A stretch of 64,000 nt of DNA from Lysinibacillus_B sp042920265 (GCF_042920265.1 NZ_JBDQZI010000011.1:62001-126000), one strand, 5' to 3'. Numbered from the stretch's first letter, positions 8,753 through 17,798 are shown. The notes: generated from the letters alone by a model not told the origin. Numbers and translations are program-made.

Positions 8753-9949
8753 TTAGTTGATGACTTGAATAATGACAACTTTTAAATAGTTAAATTCCGG
8801 GAAATTATGTGGCACTGTAAAATCCTCGGGCAACTGATGTTGTTCTAGTATTTTGTAACGTGTATTTGTCTCTTTAAATGCTTTATCAATAAACGTTTTA
8901 AATTTTTTCATGTCAAAGCTGGCGTTATTCGTTGAAGCGATTATCACACCATGATCATTCGTAATCGCAAGCGCATCCTTTAAAAGCTTCGGATAATCTT
9001 TTGCTGTACTAAAGGTCATTTTCTTTGTTCGTGCGAAACTCGGTGGATCAAGCACGACCACATCAAACTTCAAATCATGACGCTTTGCATAGCTAAAGTA
9101 GTCGAATACGTTCATCACTTTAATATCTTGTGATTCATAATCGATCCCATTCACTGCAAATTGTTCGATTGTTTTAGCTAAGCTCCGTTTAGCTAAATCA
9201 ACACTCGTCGTACTTAATGCGCCACCAAGTGCTGCTGCTACCGAAAATGCGCCTGTGTAAGAGAATGTATTTAACACGGTTTTGTCGATTGCATAGTGAT
9301 CGCGTAGTGCTTTACGAACATTCCGCTGATCAAGGAAAATCCCTGTCATTGCCCCATCGTTTAAATCAACCGCAAAGTTCATGCCATTTTCCATGACGAT
9401 TAATGGGAAATCACCCTTTTCACCTGATACGTAATCATCTTGCTCTACATATTGACCGTTCGTATTAAATCGTAATTTTTCATAAACACCGCGTGTATTC
9501 AGTGCAATATTTAACGCTTCATACACGACATCACGGAAAGCATACATTCCTTCACTATACCAGCTCACCATATAGAAGCCATTGAAGAAATCAATTGTTA
9601 AGCCACCAATTCCATCACCTTCTCCGTTAAATACACGGAAAGCCGTCGTGTCTTCTGATGCAAAAAAGTCAGCACGTTTTTCTGCCGCTTCACGAATTTT
9701 TTTCGTGAAAAAGCGCACATCGATAACTTCTTTTTGTTTGCGTGATAGTACCCAGCCGATGCCTTTGTTTTGCTCACCATAATAGCCTGTCGCCATATAA
9801 CCACCTTGTGCATCTAATAATTGTACAATCGTTCCTTCTGCAATCGGCACCTCGGGTATGTCTACAGCTTCTTTTAAAATAAGCGGATAGCCATTTTGCA
9901 TTTGCTTAATAAATTTTGATTTTACGTATATTTCGCGTATTTGTTCCAT
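8753..9949 (-). CDS. RlmI-like 23S rRNA (cytosine-C5) methyltransferase
   Basis: The 398-residue protein has an N-terminal PUA-like RNA-binding domain (to about residue 75), a middle domain, and a SAM-binding methyltransferase core (VLNTFSYTGAFSVAAALGG, motif I; VVLDPPSFAR, motif IV). This layout is that of RlmI, which methylates a cytosine of 23S rRNA, and B. subtilis YwbD. The target base in this organism is not proven. The ribosome site is modest (AGGATG). A 61-residue gene follows in the same operon. Confidence 0.88.
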   Translation of the reverse strand: MEQIREIYVKSKFIKQMQNGYPLILKEAVDIPEVPIAEGTIVQLLDAQGGYMATGYYGEQNKGIGWVLSRKQKEVIDVRFFTKKIREAAEKRADFFASEDTTAFRVFNGEGDGIGGLTIDFFNGFYMVSWYSEGMYAFRDVVYEALNIALNTRGVYEKLRFNTNGQYVEQDDYVSGEKGDFPLIVMENGMNFAVDLNDGAMTGIFLDQRNVRKALRDHYAIDKTVLNTFSYTGAFSVAAALGGALSTTSVDLAKRSLAKTIEQFAVNGIDYESQDIKVMNVFDYFSYAKRHDLKFDVVVLDPPSFARTKKMTFSTAKDYPKLLKDALAITNDHGVIIASTNNASFDMKKFKTFIDKAFKETNTRYKILEQHQLPEDFTVPHNFPEFNYLKVVIIQVIN

Positions 9950-10162
9950 CGAGTCATCCTAACTATTTCATAATCTATCTATTATGGCATGTTTCACAGG
10001 AAAAGGCGAAGAAATTAAGTATTTTATTCTTGCGTCCTAAAAGAGTTGTATTTACTTGAGCGGCTGGCTTGGAGGTGCACATAAAAAACAGCCAACTCCT
10101 TATTGGATAATTTACGCGGGTTGGCCACACTTTTACGCGTTTCACCTCATTTATTCTAAAAA

Positions 10163-10195
10163 AGAGTCAGCTATCTCTTTTAGATAACTAACTCT
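10163..10195 (-). terminator. Terminator of the SDR gene
   Basis: AGAGTTAGTTATCT pairs with AGATAGCTGACTCT on the minus strand and is followed by six T, just after the stop at 10209. Confidence 0.75.
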
Positions 10196-10208
10196 CCTAG
10201 ACATTCAT

Positions 10209-10934
10209 TTAATAAGGATTCGTTGCGATAAAGCTTGCTGTTTTCACGTAAATACGTGGATTTAGCTTTAATTGGTTAACGATGAATTCGGCAATATCTT
10301 CTGGTTGCATGATTTTCGAGTCATCGTTTTCTTTAATTAAGTTCGCTTCCATTGCTAAATCGGTTGCTACTGTGCTTGGAGTTAAAGCCGATACGCGAAT
10401 ATTGTTGCGGCGAACTTCTTGTGCCAGTGATTCTGTAAAACCAATGACCGCAAATTTCGATGCACTATAAGCACTTGATGTAGCCGCACCGTTTAATCCA
10501 GCTGTAGAAGAAATATTAATAATATCTCCACCATTTTTTTCGATTAATTGAGGGAGCACGGCACGCGTTACGTAGTATGTGCCCATTAAATTTGTATCAA
10601 TAATTTGCTTCCACTCCGCTGGATCCATGTCCATCACCTTACCGAATGTACCCGTTCCCGCATTGTTTATTAAAATATCGGCAGGCCCTAAATCGTTTGT
10701 TAGTGAAGAAATCGCTGCATCGACTTGTTCTTTTGATGAAATATCAGCCGTTGCATACGCTACTTTCACGCCTAAGCTTTCAATTTCAGTTGCTACTTCC
10801 TTTAACGTTGCTTCTGTTTTCGCAAGTAACCCTACGTGTACGCCCTCTTTTGCTAAGTAAAGCGCTGTCGCTTTTCCAATTCCTCTTGCTGCACCCGTTA
10901 CAAATGCTACTTTTCCTTGTAAATTTTGCGCCAT
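10209..10934 (-). CDS. Short-chain dehydrogenase, FabG-like
   Basis: A 241-residue classical SDR: nucleotide site TGAARGIG (13-20), NNAG (90-93), catalytic Ser142/143 and Tyr156-x3-Lys160. Such enzymes reduce keto groups with NADPH or NADH; the closest description is 3-oxoacyl-ACP reductase, but the gene is outside any fatty acid operon, so the substrate is open. The ATG follows AAGGGAGCTGC. A single-gene unit with its own terminator. Confidence 0.88.
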   Translation of the reverse strand: MAQNLQGKVAFVTGAARGIGKATALYLAKEGVHVGLLAKTEATLKEVATEIESLGVKVAYATADISSKEQVDAAISSLTNDLGPADILINNAGTGTFGKVMDMDPAEWKQIIDTNLMGTYYVTRAVLPQLIEKNGGDIINISSTAGLNGAATSSAYSASKFAVIGFTESLAQEVRRNNIRVSALTPSTVATDLAMEANLIKENDDSKIMQPEDIAEFIVNQLKLNPRIYVKTASFIATNPY

Positions 10935-11314
10935 TTTAAGCAGCTCCCTTCCAAAATATCTATAAAATTCATTTTCATTATACTATAGTAAAATATTTTT
11001 TGCTAAAAGCCCGCATTGCATTTGTATTAAAAAAGTTAAGGTTTCTCGCGTGTTATTTTTTATCCTGCAAAAATAATCATCCCTTTTTTTCGCACCGATT
11101 TCGCCATTTAACGAAATCGATATACGACTTATAAATAATTAAGTGTCAATTCTCGTGGTTGGCGCTTATTTACAATTAAGTTGTATATGAAATTAAGTAT
11201 ATTTAAGTTTTGCTGTTTTTTAAATGATGGAAAAATAATTTCTTACACAAAAACAATAACATCCCTGGCCGCTGTCAGCTATGTTACACTAACCGTATAA
11301 AGGAGGTTGTCCGT
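10935..11314. other. Intergenic region with no gene seen
   Basis: This 380-base AT-rich stretch separates the divergent SDR and SLAP genes and must hold both promoters. I found no convincing open frame, hairpin or repeat. Confidence 0.5.
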
Positions 11315-11692
11315 ATGCAACAGCTACAATTGGAAGCATCTTGGGACAAAGCATTGTCCACGCAAGACCGAGAGCATATTAAAAAACTTTTTAATGAAAC
11401 AAAGCAGCAACATTATTCTACGATTGTTTTTGCTCCGATTCGGGAAGCTATAAATCATCGAAATGAGTTATTAGTTACCGTATTAGTGCATAATTTTACG
11501 TCATTTCCGTTCACGTTCGAAAACACACGACTCGTCTATTCGAACGAACAAGCGGTACTTGCAGAGCAGGCATTTACGTTACCTGCACTTACGATTCCAG
11601 CAAACGTTAGCATGCCGTGGACGTTTATTTTTCCGCCAGGGAGCTATACACAAGGGGCTTCTCTTTGGAACGGGCGGTTAGACATCCAATAG
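11315..11692 (+). CDS. SLAP-domain protein
   Basis: The 125-residue protein fits the SLAP domain associated with the accessory Sec/S-layer system of Bacillales: WDKALSTQDREHIKKLF at the start, a central LLVTVLVHNFTSFPFTF strand pair, and the characteristic end LTIPANVSMPWTFIFPPGS. It has no signal peptide, so this single-domain copy probably acts in the cytoplasm or at the membrane face. The ribosome site AAAGGAGG is ideal. The frameshifted membrane-protein gene follows 57 bases later. Confidence 0.8.
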   Translation: MQQLQLEASWDKALSTQDREHIKKLFNETKQQHYSTIVFAPIREAINHRNELLVTVLVHNFTSFPFTFENTRLVYSNEQAVLAEQAFTLPALTIPANVSMPWTFIFPPGSYTQGASLWNGRLDIQ

Positions 11693-11749
11693 CGCCCCTA
11701 AAAACGGTCTACACCTTTAAAAAACATTTAATTTTAGGAGGGCGACTAT

Positions 11750-12510
11750 TTGAGTCCAGGTGAAAATATTTATTTTTCGCTACTTGGTTTTGGTGTACTA
11801 ATGGCAATTATGATCATTTGGCTCATTTTGCGAAAGCGAAAAAAACTGGTGATTGGCATTACAAGTGCTTTAATTATGGGCTATGCTAGCTACTATCTCT
11901 ACTACCCTACATTAAAAGTGAATACGCATGCAGAACGCTATCAGCAACTCGAAGCCTATTTGGAAAAAACATATCCTGATAAACAACTCGCCATTTCCCC
12001 GCAACATTATGAACCAGGATATAGAGTTGGTGAGTTCCGAGTGAATGATAGCAAAACACCTTCAATGGGCGTGTCATTACGTGTAGATCAACATGGGCAA
12101 GTATCCCAATTTGCTACTTGGTCCAATACAAGTTATCCAACGCAAAAGAGCTATGGCGAGAAATTGCATTCCATTACGGAGAAAACTATTCATTAGATAA
12201 AGAAATAGCTAAAATTACGCAAAAAGCTGAATGGATAGATGGTGAACTGACAGCATTTGCTCTTACGATTAATGATGCACCTTCCATTGCCATTTTCAAT
12301 TATTCGCATGAGGGTTATAGCTTTTTAGAATTAAAAGAAGGTGAACGTGGGCAATTTGTTTCTGTCGAATTAGACGACTATCTATTCATATATATTGATG
12401 AACACTACGAAGGCGAAGATGTTACGATTCATTCCGAAACTGGTGGCTCATATACGCTAAATGCTTTAGAGCAAAAAGGACAATTAATTGTAAAAATAAT
12501 CCATAACTAG
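11750..12510 (+). pseudogene. Membrane protein gene split by a frameshift
   Basis: Two overlapping frames, 11750-12196 and 12118-12510, together look like one protein of about 253 residues. The first encodes two membrane helices (about 8-26 and 33-50) and a soluble part ending at about YPTQK; the second continues ELWREIAFHYGENYSLDKE and the C-terminal domain. Adding one A to the AAAA run at 12144-12147 joins them smoothly. The TTG start follows AGGAGGGCG. It is either a recent pseudogene or a base-calling error. I do not know the family. A fragment of a paralogue is at 8355-8440. Confidence 0.7.
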
Positions 12511-12544
12511 CTTTCTTACACGTATATCAATATGAATGTAAGAA

Positions 12545-12931
12545 ATGCATAAAAGGCATTCTATAAAAAATGAGCGCTGCGTGAATCGTATCCATGAAGT
12601 ATATGAAGGCAATCCACACAATTTAAAAGATTTTACGAAGCAAGATAGTATCATACTAAATATTCAACGTGCCTGTGAAGCGAGCATTGATCTAGCGATG
12701 CATATTGTTAGTGAACTGCCAAAGACGATTCGTGAAGGATTTAAGCTATTACAAGAGGCGGGTCTAATTGATGGGGATTTAGCGAAGACGCTGATGAATA
12801 TAGTTGGCTTCCGAAATATTGCCGTCCATGATTACCAAGCATTAGAGCTTGAGATTTTAGAGGTGATTTTAGAAAAGCATATTGATGATTTTAAGGATTT
12901 TACAAAGGTCGTGTTACAGCTTGAAACATAG
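12545..12931 (+). CDS. HepT-like (DUF86, YutE type) HEPN protein
   Basis: The 128-residue protein belongs to the DUF86/HepT family. The HEPN signature R-x4-H-x-Y is intact as Arg90-NIAV-His95-Asp-Tyr97, and TKQDSIILNIQRACEASIDLAMHIV is the conserved first helix. In HepT/MntA modules the HEPN protein is the toxin and the nucleotidyltransferase is the antitoxin. No nucleotidyltransferase gene is adjacent, so this is the stand-alone type seen in B. subtilis YutE. No ribosome site precedes the ATG at 12545 and a stop lies just upstream, so the N-terminus may be eroded or start at the GTG at 12581. Confidence 0.8.
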   Translation: MHKRHSIKNERCVNRIHEVYEGNPHNLKDFTKQDSIILNIQRACEASIDLAMHIVSELPKTIREGFKLLQEAGLIDGDLAKTLMNIVGFRNIAVHDYQALELEILEVILEKHIDDFKDFTKVVLQLET

Positions 12932-13250
12932 TTATTTTAAGTTAAATGAAGAAGATATTTTACACATTGTGAAGGATTTTTTATTGCAACAATTAAATTC
13001 AGAACAATCGCAAGGAAACCTAGCTCTAGTACAAGCTTCTAAAGACGAACTCCATTTAGTCGCAGCATTTTCAAATATCGAGGACGACTCGATCCAACAA
13101 TTAGATTTACAATCACTTGGCAAGACAATTGACTATAATGGGCCTATATCTTCTTTAACAGATAGTAATTTTATAGATACAAGTTCTACTGAAACAAAAG
13201 AAAAAGTTCAACAACTGTTACAAAAATTAAAAGACGAAGGAATCGAGTAG
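12921..13250 (+). CDS. Hypothetical acidic protein
   Basis: About 109 residues from a TTG at 12921 preceded by AAAGGT; an upstream ATG at 12882 would overlap the HepT gene by 50 bases. The product is acidic and helical at both ends (NEEDILHIVKDFLLQQL and EKVQQLLQKLKDEG) with no membrane segment. It is not recognised. The stop lies inside the loop of a terminator hairpin. It overlaps the HepT stop, so co-translation is possible. Confidence 0.6.
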   Translation: MKHSYFKLNEEDILHIVKDFLLQQLNSEQSQGNLALVQASKDELHLVAAFSNIEDDSIQQLDLQSLGKTIDYNGPISSLTDSNFIDTSSTETKEKVQQLLQKLKDEGIE

Positions 13251-13268
13251 CATTCCCTCGTCTTTTTT
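13231..13268 (+). terminator. Terminator after the HepT operon
   Basis: AAGACGAAGGAAT pairs with ATTCCCTCGTCTT and is followed by six T. Confidence 0.8.
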
Positions 13269-13297
13269 ATAACCGCAACTAATGTAAGTACGGTTTG

Positions 13298-14023
13298 TTA
13301 TACTGCACTCAAATATAAATCTAATGAAGCTTCAACTTCCTTCGCAACTAGTTCAACAAAGTCCGTATAATCCTCTGTCGTATGTGCCTTATCTAAAGCA
13401 TTATAGTATGCTAAACGATTCTCTACTCGAATAATAATTGGCGGATAACCAGATTTCATTAACTCTAAGTTTAATAACAATCTTGATGTACGACCGTTCC
13501 CATCAATAAACGGGTGAATGCCAACAAAAATGGCATGCAGCATTGCACCTCGAACGATTGGATGTGAATTCTGTGCTTCTCCGTCATACCAACTCATTAA
13601 AGCGTCCATCTGTTCTTGAATTTTAAACGGTGGTGGCGGTGTATGGACAGCACCTGATATAAACACTTGCTGATCACGGTACACACCTGCATAACCATCG
13701 TCAATTCCCTTTAACACTAATCGATGTAAATTTTTAATTTGCCATTCTGAAAATGGCTCTTCTTTTCGTACAATATCTTCAACATATGAAATCGCATCTC
13801 GGTGGTTAATCACTTCTAAGTGCTCTCGCATCGTTTTACCACCAACCGTAATACCTTCAAGCACTACCTTTGTTTCATTAATCGTTAGCGTATTTCCCTC
13901 GATGGCATTTGAGTTATACGTCCATTCTAAAAACAACTTTTCACGTAAACTTTGTACCGTATATTTTGGTAACGGGCGTTTCGCATCTAATTGTTGCTTT
14001 TTTATATCGATTTGTCCGAACAC
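13298..14023 (-). CDS. Fic-domain protein (predicted AMPylase)
   Basis: The 241-residue protein holds a complete Fic core motif, HPFIDGNGRTSR at 170-181 (HxFx(D/E)GNGRxxR), so transfer of AMP to a hydroxyl side chain is predicted. An inhibitory helix motif (S/T)xxxE(G/N) is present near the N-terminus as SNAIEG (38-43), which makes this a self-inhibited class II Fic protein. The GTG start lies eight bases after AAGGAG. No antitoxin-like gene is adjacent, in keeping with internal inhibition. The target is unknown. Confidence 0.92.
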   Translation of the reverse strand: MFGQIDIKKQQLDAKRPLPKYTVQSLREKLFLEWTYNSNAIEGNTLTINETKVVLEGITVGGKTMREHLEVINHRDAISYVEDIVRKEEPFSEWQIKNLHRLVLKGIDDGYAGVYRDQQVFISGAVHTPPPPFKIQEQMDALMSWYDGEAQNSHPIVRGAMLHAIFVGIHPFIDGNGRTSRLLLNLELMKSGYPPIIIRVENRLAYYNALDKAHTTEDYTDFVELVAKEVEASLDLYLSAV

Positions 14024-14203
14024 TTTTTCATCTCCTTATAGAGGATCTATTATTTCCTATCATAATATAAATAACGACAGAAACGAAATTTATCTGATTC
14101 TCTTTATCTTAAAAAATTATCTACAAGTTATTTTACTGAAAACTTTTTATATATTAAATCGTATATAATAAAACAATGTTGCTAATTTAAGGGATATACA
14201 TCA

Positions 14204-14458
14204 ATGACTCTTCCATCTATTATATTAGGCTTATTCTTTTTATTTTCTATCGGTATGTTCATCTTTAAATTTTTTGAAACCGAAAAAACAGAAGAAATTA
14301 GCCGTAGCATAAGTGGTGCTCCATTTTGGGTTATTATTATTTGGGGCATTATCGCTGAACTCCCCTATCAAGTAAGAAAGACAATCTATATCATCCTTTT
14401 ATTTCTTTGTAGCATTTTATTTGGTGCACTATTTGTTAGATCTATCGTAAGTGGATAA
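14204..14458 (+). CDS. Small membrane protein
   Basis: An 84-residue product with three hydrophobic segments (about 3-23, 40-52 and 60-81) and a charged loop TEKTEE. The ribosome site (AAGGG) is weak and distant. The family is unknown; it could be a real short membrane protein near the Fic gene promoter. Confidence 0.55.
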   Translation: MTLPSIILGLFFLFSIGMFIFKFFETEKTEEISRSISGAPFWVIIIWGIIAELPYQVRKTIYIILLFLCSILFGALFVRSIVSG

Positions 14459-14467
14459 AATATAAAT

Positions 14468-14505
14468 ACCACCTAAAACGTTATCAAATCAACATTTTAG
14501 GTGGT
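14468..14505 (+). promoter_or_regulatory. Hairpin covering a ribosome binding site
   Basis: ACCACCTAAAA (14468-14478) pairs perfectly with TTTTAGGTGGT (14495-14505). There is no T run after it. The right arm contains the AGGTGGT ribosome site of the 48-codon frame at 14513, so it may be a translation control hairpin, or a terminator of the preceding gene without a U tract. Confidence 0.45.
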
Positions 14506-14512
14506 GATATAT

Positions 14513-14659
14513 GTGCTAACAAATGCAATTAAACAACTATTGATTAAAAAGTTAACGCAAGCACTACAAGCATCCACAGCAAAAACAGAAGAAAACTTTC
14601 ATTCACCAAGGTGGTATCTTTTGCTTGATCGAATTAAGTTAACGGGTGAGCGTGTGTAA
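14513..14659 (+). CDS. Candidate 48-residue small protein
   Basis: A GTG-initiated frame, seven bases after AGGTGGT, encodes an N-terminal amphipathic helix (AIKQLLIKKLTQALQAS) and a tail HSPRWYLLLDRIKLTGERV. It overlaps the convergent CrtI-like gene by 26 bases. The ribosome site and helix pattern favour a real gene; the absence of any known family keeps confidence low. Confidence 0.35.
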   Translation: MLTNAIKQLLIKKLTQALQASTAKTEENFHSPRWYLLLDRIKLTGERV

Positions 14660-16115
14660 TCGCTCGCGCAGCATAATAGCCACTCAGTGCGGAGGATAGT
14701 GTACCTGGCCCTGGAAATGATTGTTCCCCTACAATGTACAATTGTGGTAAGGATGAACGCACGCTTTTAGGTTTTACGATAGCATTTCTTACTGTTAAAG
14801 GAAAACCACCTACACCAGATTTGCCGATAAATTTTTTATACGTTAAGGGGGTGCCTGCTTCTGCATAGATTAAATAGTCTTCTATATTCACGACTTTTTG
14901 AATTTCTGACAAGATCGCCTCGGTTAATTGTTGTTTTTTCACTTTATATTCTTCTTTTGAATACTGTCCCCACTGCTCCACATTTGCATGAATGGAGCAA
15001 GTCATCATGATTTCTCCATCAACTCGTTCATTATGTTGATTGTACGCTGGTTGGAAGGTGACATACACAGGGCCATGTCCGTCTGAAAATAACACATCAT
15101 GTTCTTTACTTGGTACAATTTGAAGGGCAAAAGGAAGCTGCCTTGCATTCAGCTCCTGATGCCAAAATGCATCTTTCAGAAGTGCATCTACACGAAAAGC
15201 CCCCCAAGAAAATGTCTTAGATTCTGCATGACTCGTACCTCGCCCAAAAGAAATACCTGTATTATTAATGACTATATCATAGGCTCCATTCCGCTTCTTA
15301 CTCGTCACATGCCAATTTTTCTGTTCATAAATAATTTCTTTCACAGGAGAAGCTACCATCACTTCACCACCAAGCTGAACAATTCGTTGTGCTAATGCTT
15401 CGCTTAATTGCCCCATTCCTTTGTCGATGTAGAAGCTACCTCTTCTATAAATTGTTAATGCTAGACTAGATGGCAATAAAGCCGCTTTGGTGCAGTCAGT
15501 TTGTGCTGCATCCATTAACTGTGCATCCAAAAACTGCCGTAGTGGCTCATAGGATTGTAGGTTATATTTACGCAATAAATCCTCCACTGTCCATGTCGCG
15601 TAGCGTGCCAAACGTACCATCAATTGTGGATGAGTGAGAGCATAGCGTGGTAATTGACCTAGGTCATACATACGCTGAATCGGCATGGAAACCCCTGTGG
15701 CTGTCACTGCATATACTATTTCACTGATCTGTTCGAGTTTTTGCCAAAAGCTGCTGACAGCTTGTCTTCTTTCAGGTAATGCATGTGACAATTCTTCATC
15801 CCACTTTGTCGCATCTCGATAAATCGAAATTTTGCGATCTTGTAAGATGACGTCCATAGGATGATGCAACATATCGAATGGTAGCTTTAGTTGCAGTTCG
15901 TTAAATAATGTGTCCAATAAACCACGTTCTTCTAATCCAAAGGCAATCGTCGCACCTGTAGGAAAAATACGTCCTTTTCGTGCATACCAACCTGCAGACC
16001 CACCTACTGTTGTCGCCTTTTCGAGAACGGTTACACTATAGCCTTTTTGAGCTAATAGGGCCCCTGCCATTAACCCGCCAACGCCAGCACCAATGACACA
16101 AACGGTTTTACTCAA
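14634..16115 (-). CDS. CrtI/CrtO-like FAD-dependent oxidoreductase
   Basis: The 493-residue protein has an N-terminal dinucleotide fold (GAGVGG at 9-14, with the acidic VLEK end of strand 2) and the C-terminal FAD motif of the phytoene desaturase/carotenoid isomerase family (LYIVGEQSFPGPGTLSSALSGYYAA, end). Relatives desaturate, isomerise or oxidise carotenoids, but no crtB or crtM-like gene is here, so the substrate is uncertain. The start is TTG after AGGGGAT. It is divergent from the staygreen homologue. Confidence 0.8.
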   Translation of the reverse strand: MSKTVCVIGAGVGGLMAGALLAQKGYSVTVLEKATTVGGSAGWYARKGRIFPTGATIAFGLEERGLLDTLFNELQLKLPFDMLHHPMDVILQDRKISIYRDATKWDEELSHALPERRQAVSSFWQKLEQISEIVYAVTATGVSMPIQRMYDLGQLPRYALTHPQLMVRLARYATWTVEDLLRKYNLQSYEPLRQFLDAQLMDAAQTDCTKAALLPSSLALTIYRRGSFYIDKGMGQLSEALAQRIVQLGGEVMVASPVKEIIYEQKNWHVTSKKRNGAYDIVINNTGISFGRGTSHAESKTFSWGAFRVDALLKDAFWHQELNARQLPFALQIVPSKEHDVLFSDGHGPVYVTFQPAYNQHNERVDGEIMMTCSIHANVEQWGQYSKEEYKVKKQQLTEAILSEIQKVVNIEDYLIYAEAGTPLTYKKFIGKSGVGGFPLTVRNAIVKPKSVRSSLPQLYIVGEQSFPGPGTLSSALSGYYAARAITHAHPLT

Positions 16116-16262
16116 GAAGATCCCCTCTCTTCCTTTCTAAACGCTTCACAATTTTTTCCAATCTTACGTAATTATAACGCTGCTCAATAATAAAAGGAAT
16201 ATGGACAATGCGGGCTCAAATAGGATTTCACTGATTAAAAAAATCCAATTGGAGGTGATTGC

Positions 16263-16721
16263 TTGAGTAAATTTAATCCAGAAAAACTCTCTGTAGAATA
16301 CAAGCATGGTGTTACTGCTACGGAACCTGTTATTCCAAGACGTTACACACTCACTCACTCGGATGTAACTGGCGATTTATTTTTAACAATGGGAACTCAT
16401 TATGCCTGGGATAAAATCGACCCTACAATGAGAGATGAAGTATTAGGTGAATGGAAAACAAACGGAGGTTTCTTATATTACTGTGTTTATGTATATATCG
16501 ATCAAGGAGAACATGACCAAAATACAGCAGCAAAACGCATAGCCATATTCCGGCGTGAATTACCACTTGCATTAACAGCTATTCGATACGGGGATAGATT
16601 TTTATTCGACGCATACCCTCATCTAAATCATGCCCCCATCATAGTGAACTATATGTCGGCCTATCCTCAGTTTGCTAGACAAGAAAATCGGGGGACTTTC
16701 CAAAGTTTTTCCATAAACTGA
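16263..16721 (+). CDS. Staygreen (SGR) family protein
   Basis: The 152-residue protein matches the staygreen domain: FNPEKLSVEYKHGVT at the start, PRRYTLTHSDVTGDLFL, DEVLGEWK, YIDQGEHD, and the highly typical FRRELPLALTAIRYGDR before the C-terminal NxxPQFA end. In plants SGR removes magnesium from chlorophyll a, and some bacterial homologues have been shown to have Mg-dechelatase activity. This host is not expected to make chlorophyll, so the natural substrate is unknown. The TTG start follows GGAGGTGAT. A terminator follows at 16778. Confidence 0.85.
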   Translation: MSKFNPEKLSVEYKHGVTATEPVIPRRYTLTHSDVTGDLFLTMGTHYAWDKIDPTMRDEVLGEWKTNGGFLYYCVYVYIDQGEHDQNTAAKRIAIFRRELPLALTAIRYGDRFLFDAYPHLNHAPIIVNYMSAYPQFARQENRGTFQSFSIN

Positions 16722-16777
16722 TTATCTATTACTTTATTTAAAAACTTATTTGCATCCCAAATGAAGCTTTTATTAAT

Positions 16778-16828
16778 CCGCACTTATTTATGACCAGTTC
16801 TGTGCAACAAGTATAAGTGCGGTTTTTT
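16778..16828 (+). terminator. Terminator of the staygreen gene
   Basis: CCGCACTTAT pairs with ATAAGTGCGG and is followed by six T. Confidence 0.8.
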
Positions 16829-16960
16829 ATTTTAAGCTTTCTTATAAAACAAAGGGCGGTGATAGTATGCTAAGTAAAGACTCCGAATATTGATCCCATG
16901 TCTTCAACTTTTCAACACTATAGTTTACAAAGCAATCGTGAGCATTCCCTTTATCATCTA

Positions 16961-17317
16961 TTACTCAGCTTCTAAAATAGCTTCTATCTCTATCCAATGT
17001 GTAGGCTGTCCTTCAGCAATACCTAACATAAAATCAATTTTCACAATAACATTCTCAAATGTATAAGTACCTTCCATTTCACTATACAAATTAACATAAT
17101 CCACACTGAAATACTTATAGCCGTCTTCCTCTTTATAACACCATACTTCATCCGCCTTCTGTACATCCACACCAAAAGATTGTAGAAATTGCACTAGCTT
17201 TATATTTTTCACAATCTTTTCAGCATAAAAAAGACAGTTTTCACAACCACAGTGATTTTTGTCACCCACACTGTATTTAGTAGAAAATATTTTCTGATTT
17301 TGTTCCTGAATAGTCAT
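16961..17317 (-). CDS. Hypothetical protein with CGCENC motif
   Basis: About 118 residues from the ATG at 17317, seven bases after TTAGGA; an upstream ATG at 17344 is less well placed. Near the N-terminus lies HCGCENCLFY, a cysteine cluster that could bind metal, followed by a mixed alpha/beta part (VWCYKEEDGYKYFSVDYVNLY). The pattern recalls small cytoplasmic proteins of Bacillales but I cannot name the family. Confidence 0.7.
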   Translation of the reverse strand: MTIQEQNQKIFSTKYSVGDKNHCGCENCLFYAEKIVKNIKLVQFLQSFGVDVQKADEVWCYKEEDGYKYFSVDYVNLYSEMEGTYTFENVIVKIDFMLGIAEGQPTHWIEIEAILEAE

Positions 17318-17424
17318 TTCAATTCCTAATCCCCCAATAAACATTAATCGCCTGTTCTAAAAATCATTCAGGCTGTTTTTACATCGCCCTATTTCAAATG
17401 AACGATTATTCCCTAATTAAAAAT

Positions 17425-17733
17425 CTACGGTCCCCACTCAGGGTCTATATACAATACTTCAATTTCATAATCTCTCATGCCATGTACGTCGAGTAGCTTT
17501 CGGAAATAGACTTCCGTTTCGCGTATAACATGTGGGTTGGCTATGTGAACATATACTATATGGTCCCCGCCTCCCATCGCATGCACCCCTAACAAAGTAC
17601 TTGCTTCATCCAAAAAATCGCCTTCAAAAAATCGTTGCTCCATCGTTTCTGATTTGCTTTCTGTTAGCACATTGGGCACGATATAATGCATAGCCATAAA
17701 GATGATAGAAAGACCTAACGTACGCTTTTTCAT
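17425..17733 (-). CDS. Small secreted or membrane-anchored protein
   Basis: The 102-residue product has an N-terminal MKKRTLG plus hydrophobic stretch, consistent with a signal peptide or anchor ending near residue 24, then a soluble part with MGGGDHIVYVHIANP and an acidic C-terminus. GGGAGGGG precedes the ATG. It is not recognised. Confidence 0.7.
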   Translation of the reverse strand: MKKRTLGLSIIFMAMHYIVPNVLTESKSETMEQRFFEGDFLDEASTLLGVHAMGGGDHIVYVHIANPHVIRETEVYFRKLLDVHGMRDYEIEVLYIDPEWGP

Positions 17734-17798
17734 ACTAGCCCCTCCCGCAATCCATGTCCCTTCATTTTAAAGGAAACATCTTCCAAACACTAGCGGAA

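Noticed and set aside
16867..16893. 8-codon frame MLSKDSEY with a good AAAGGGCGGTGAT site
   Set aside because: Too short to support; it may be the start of a deleted gene, but no continuation was found.
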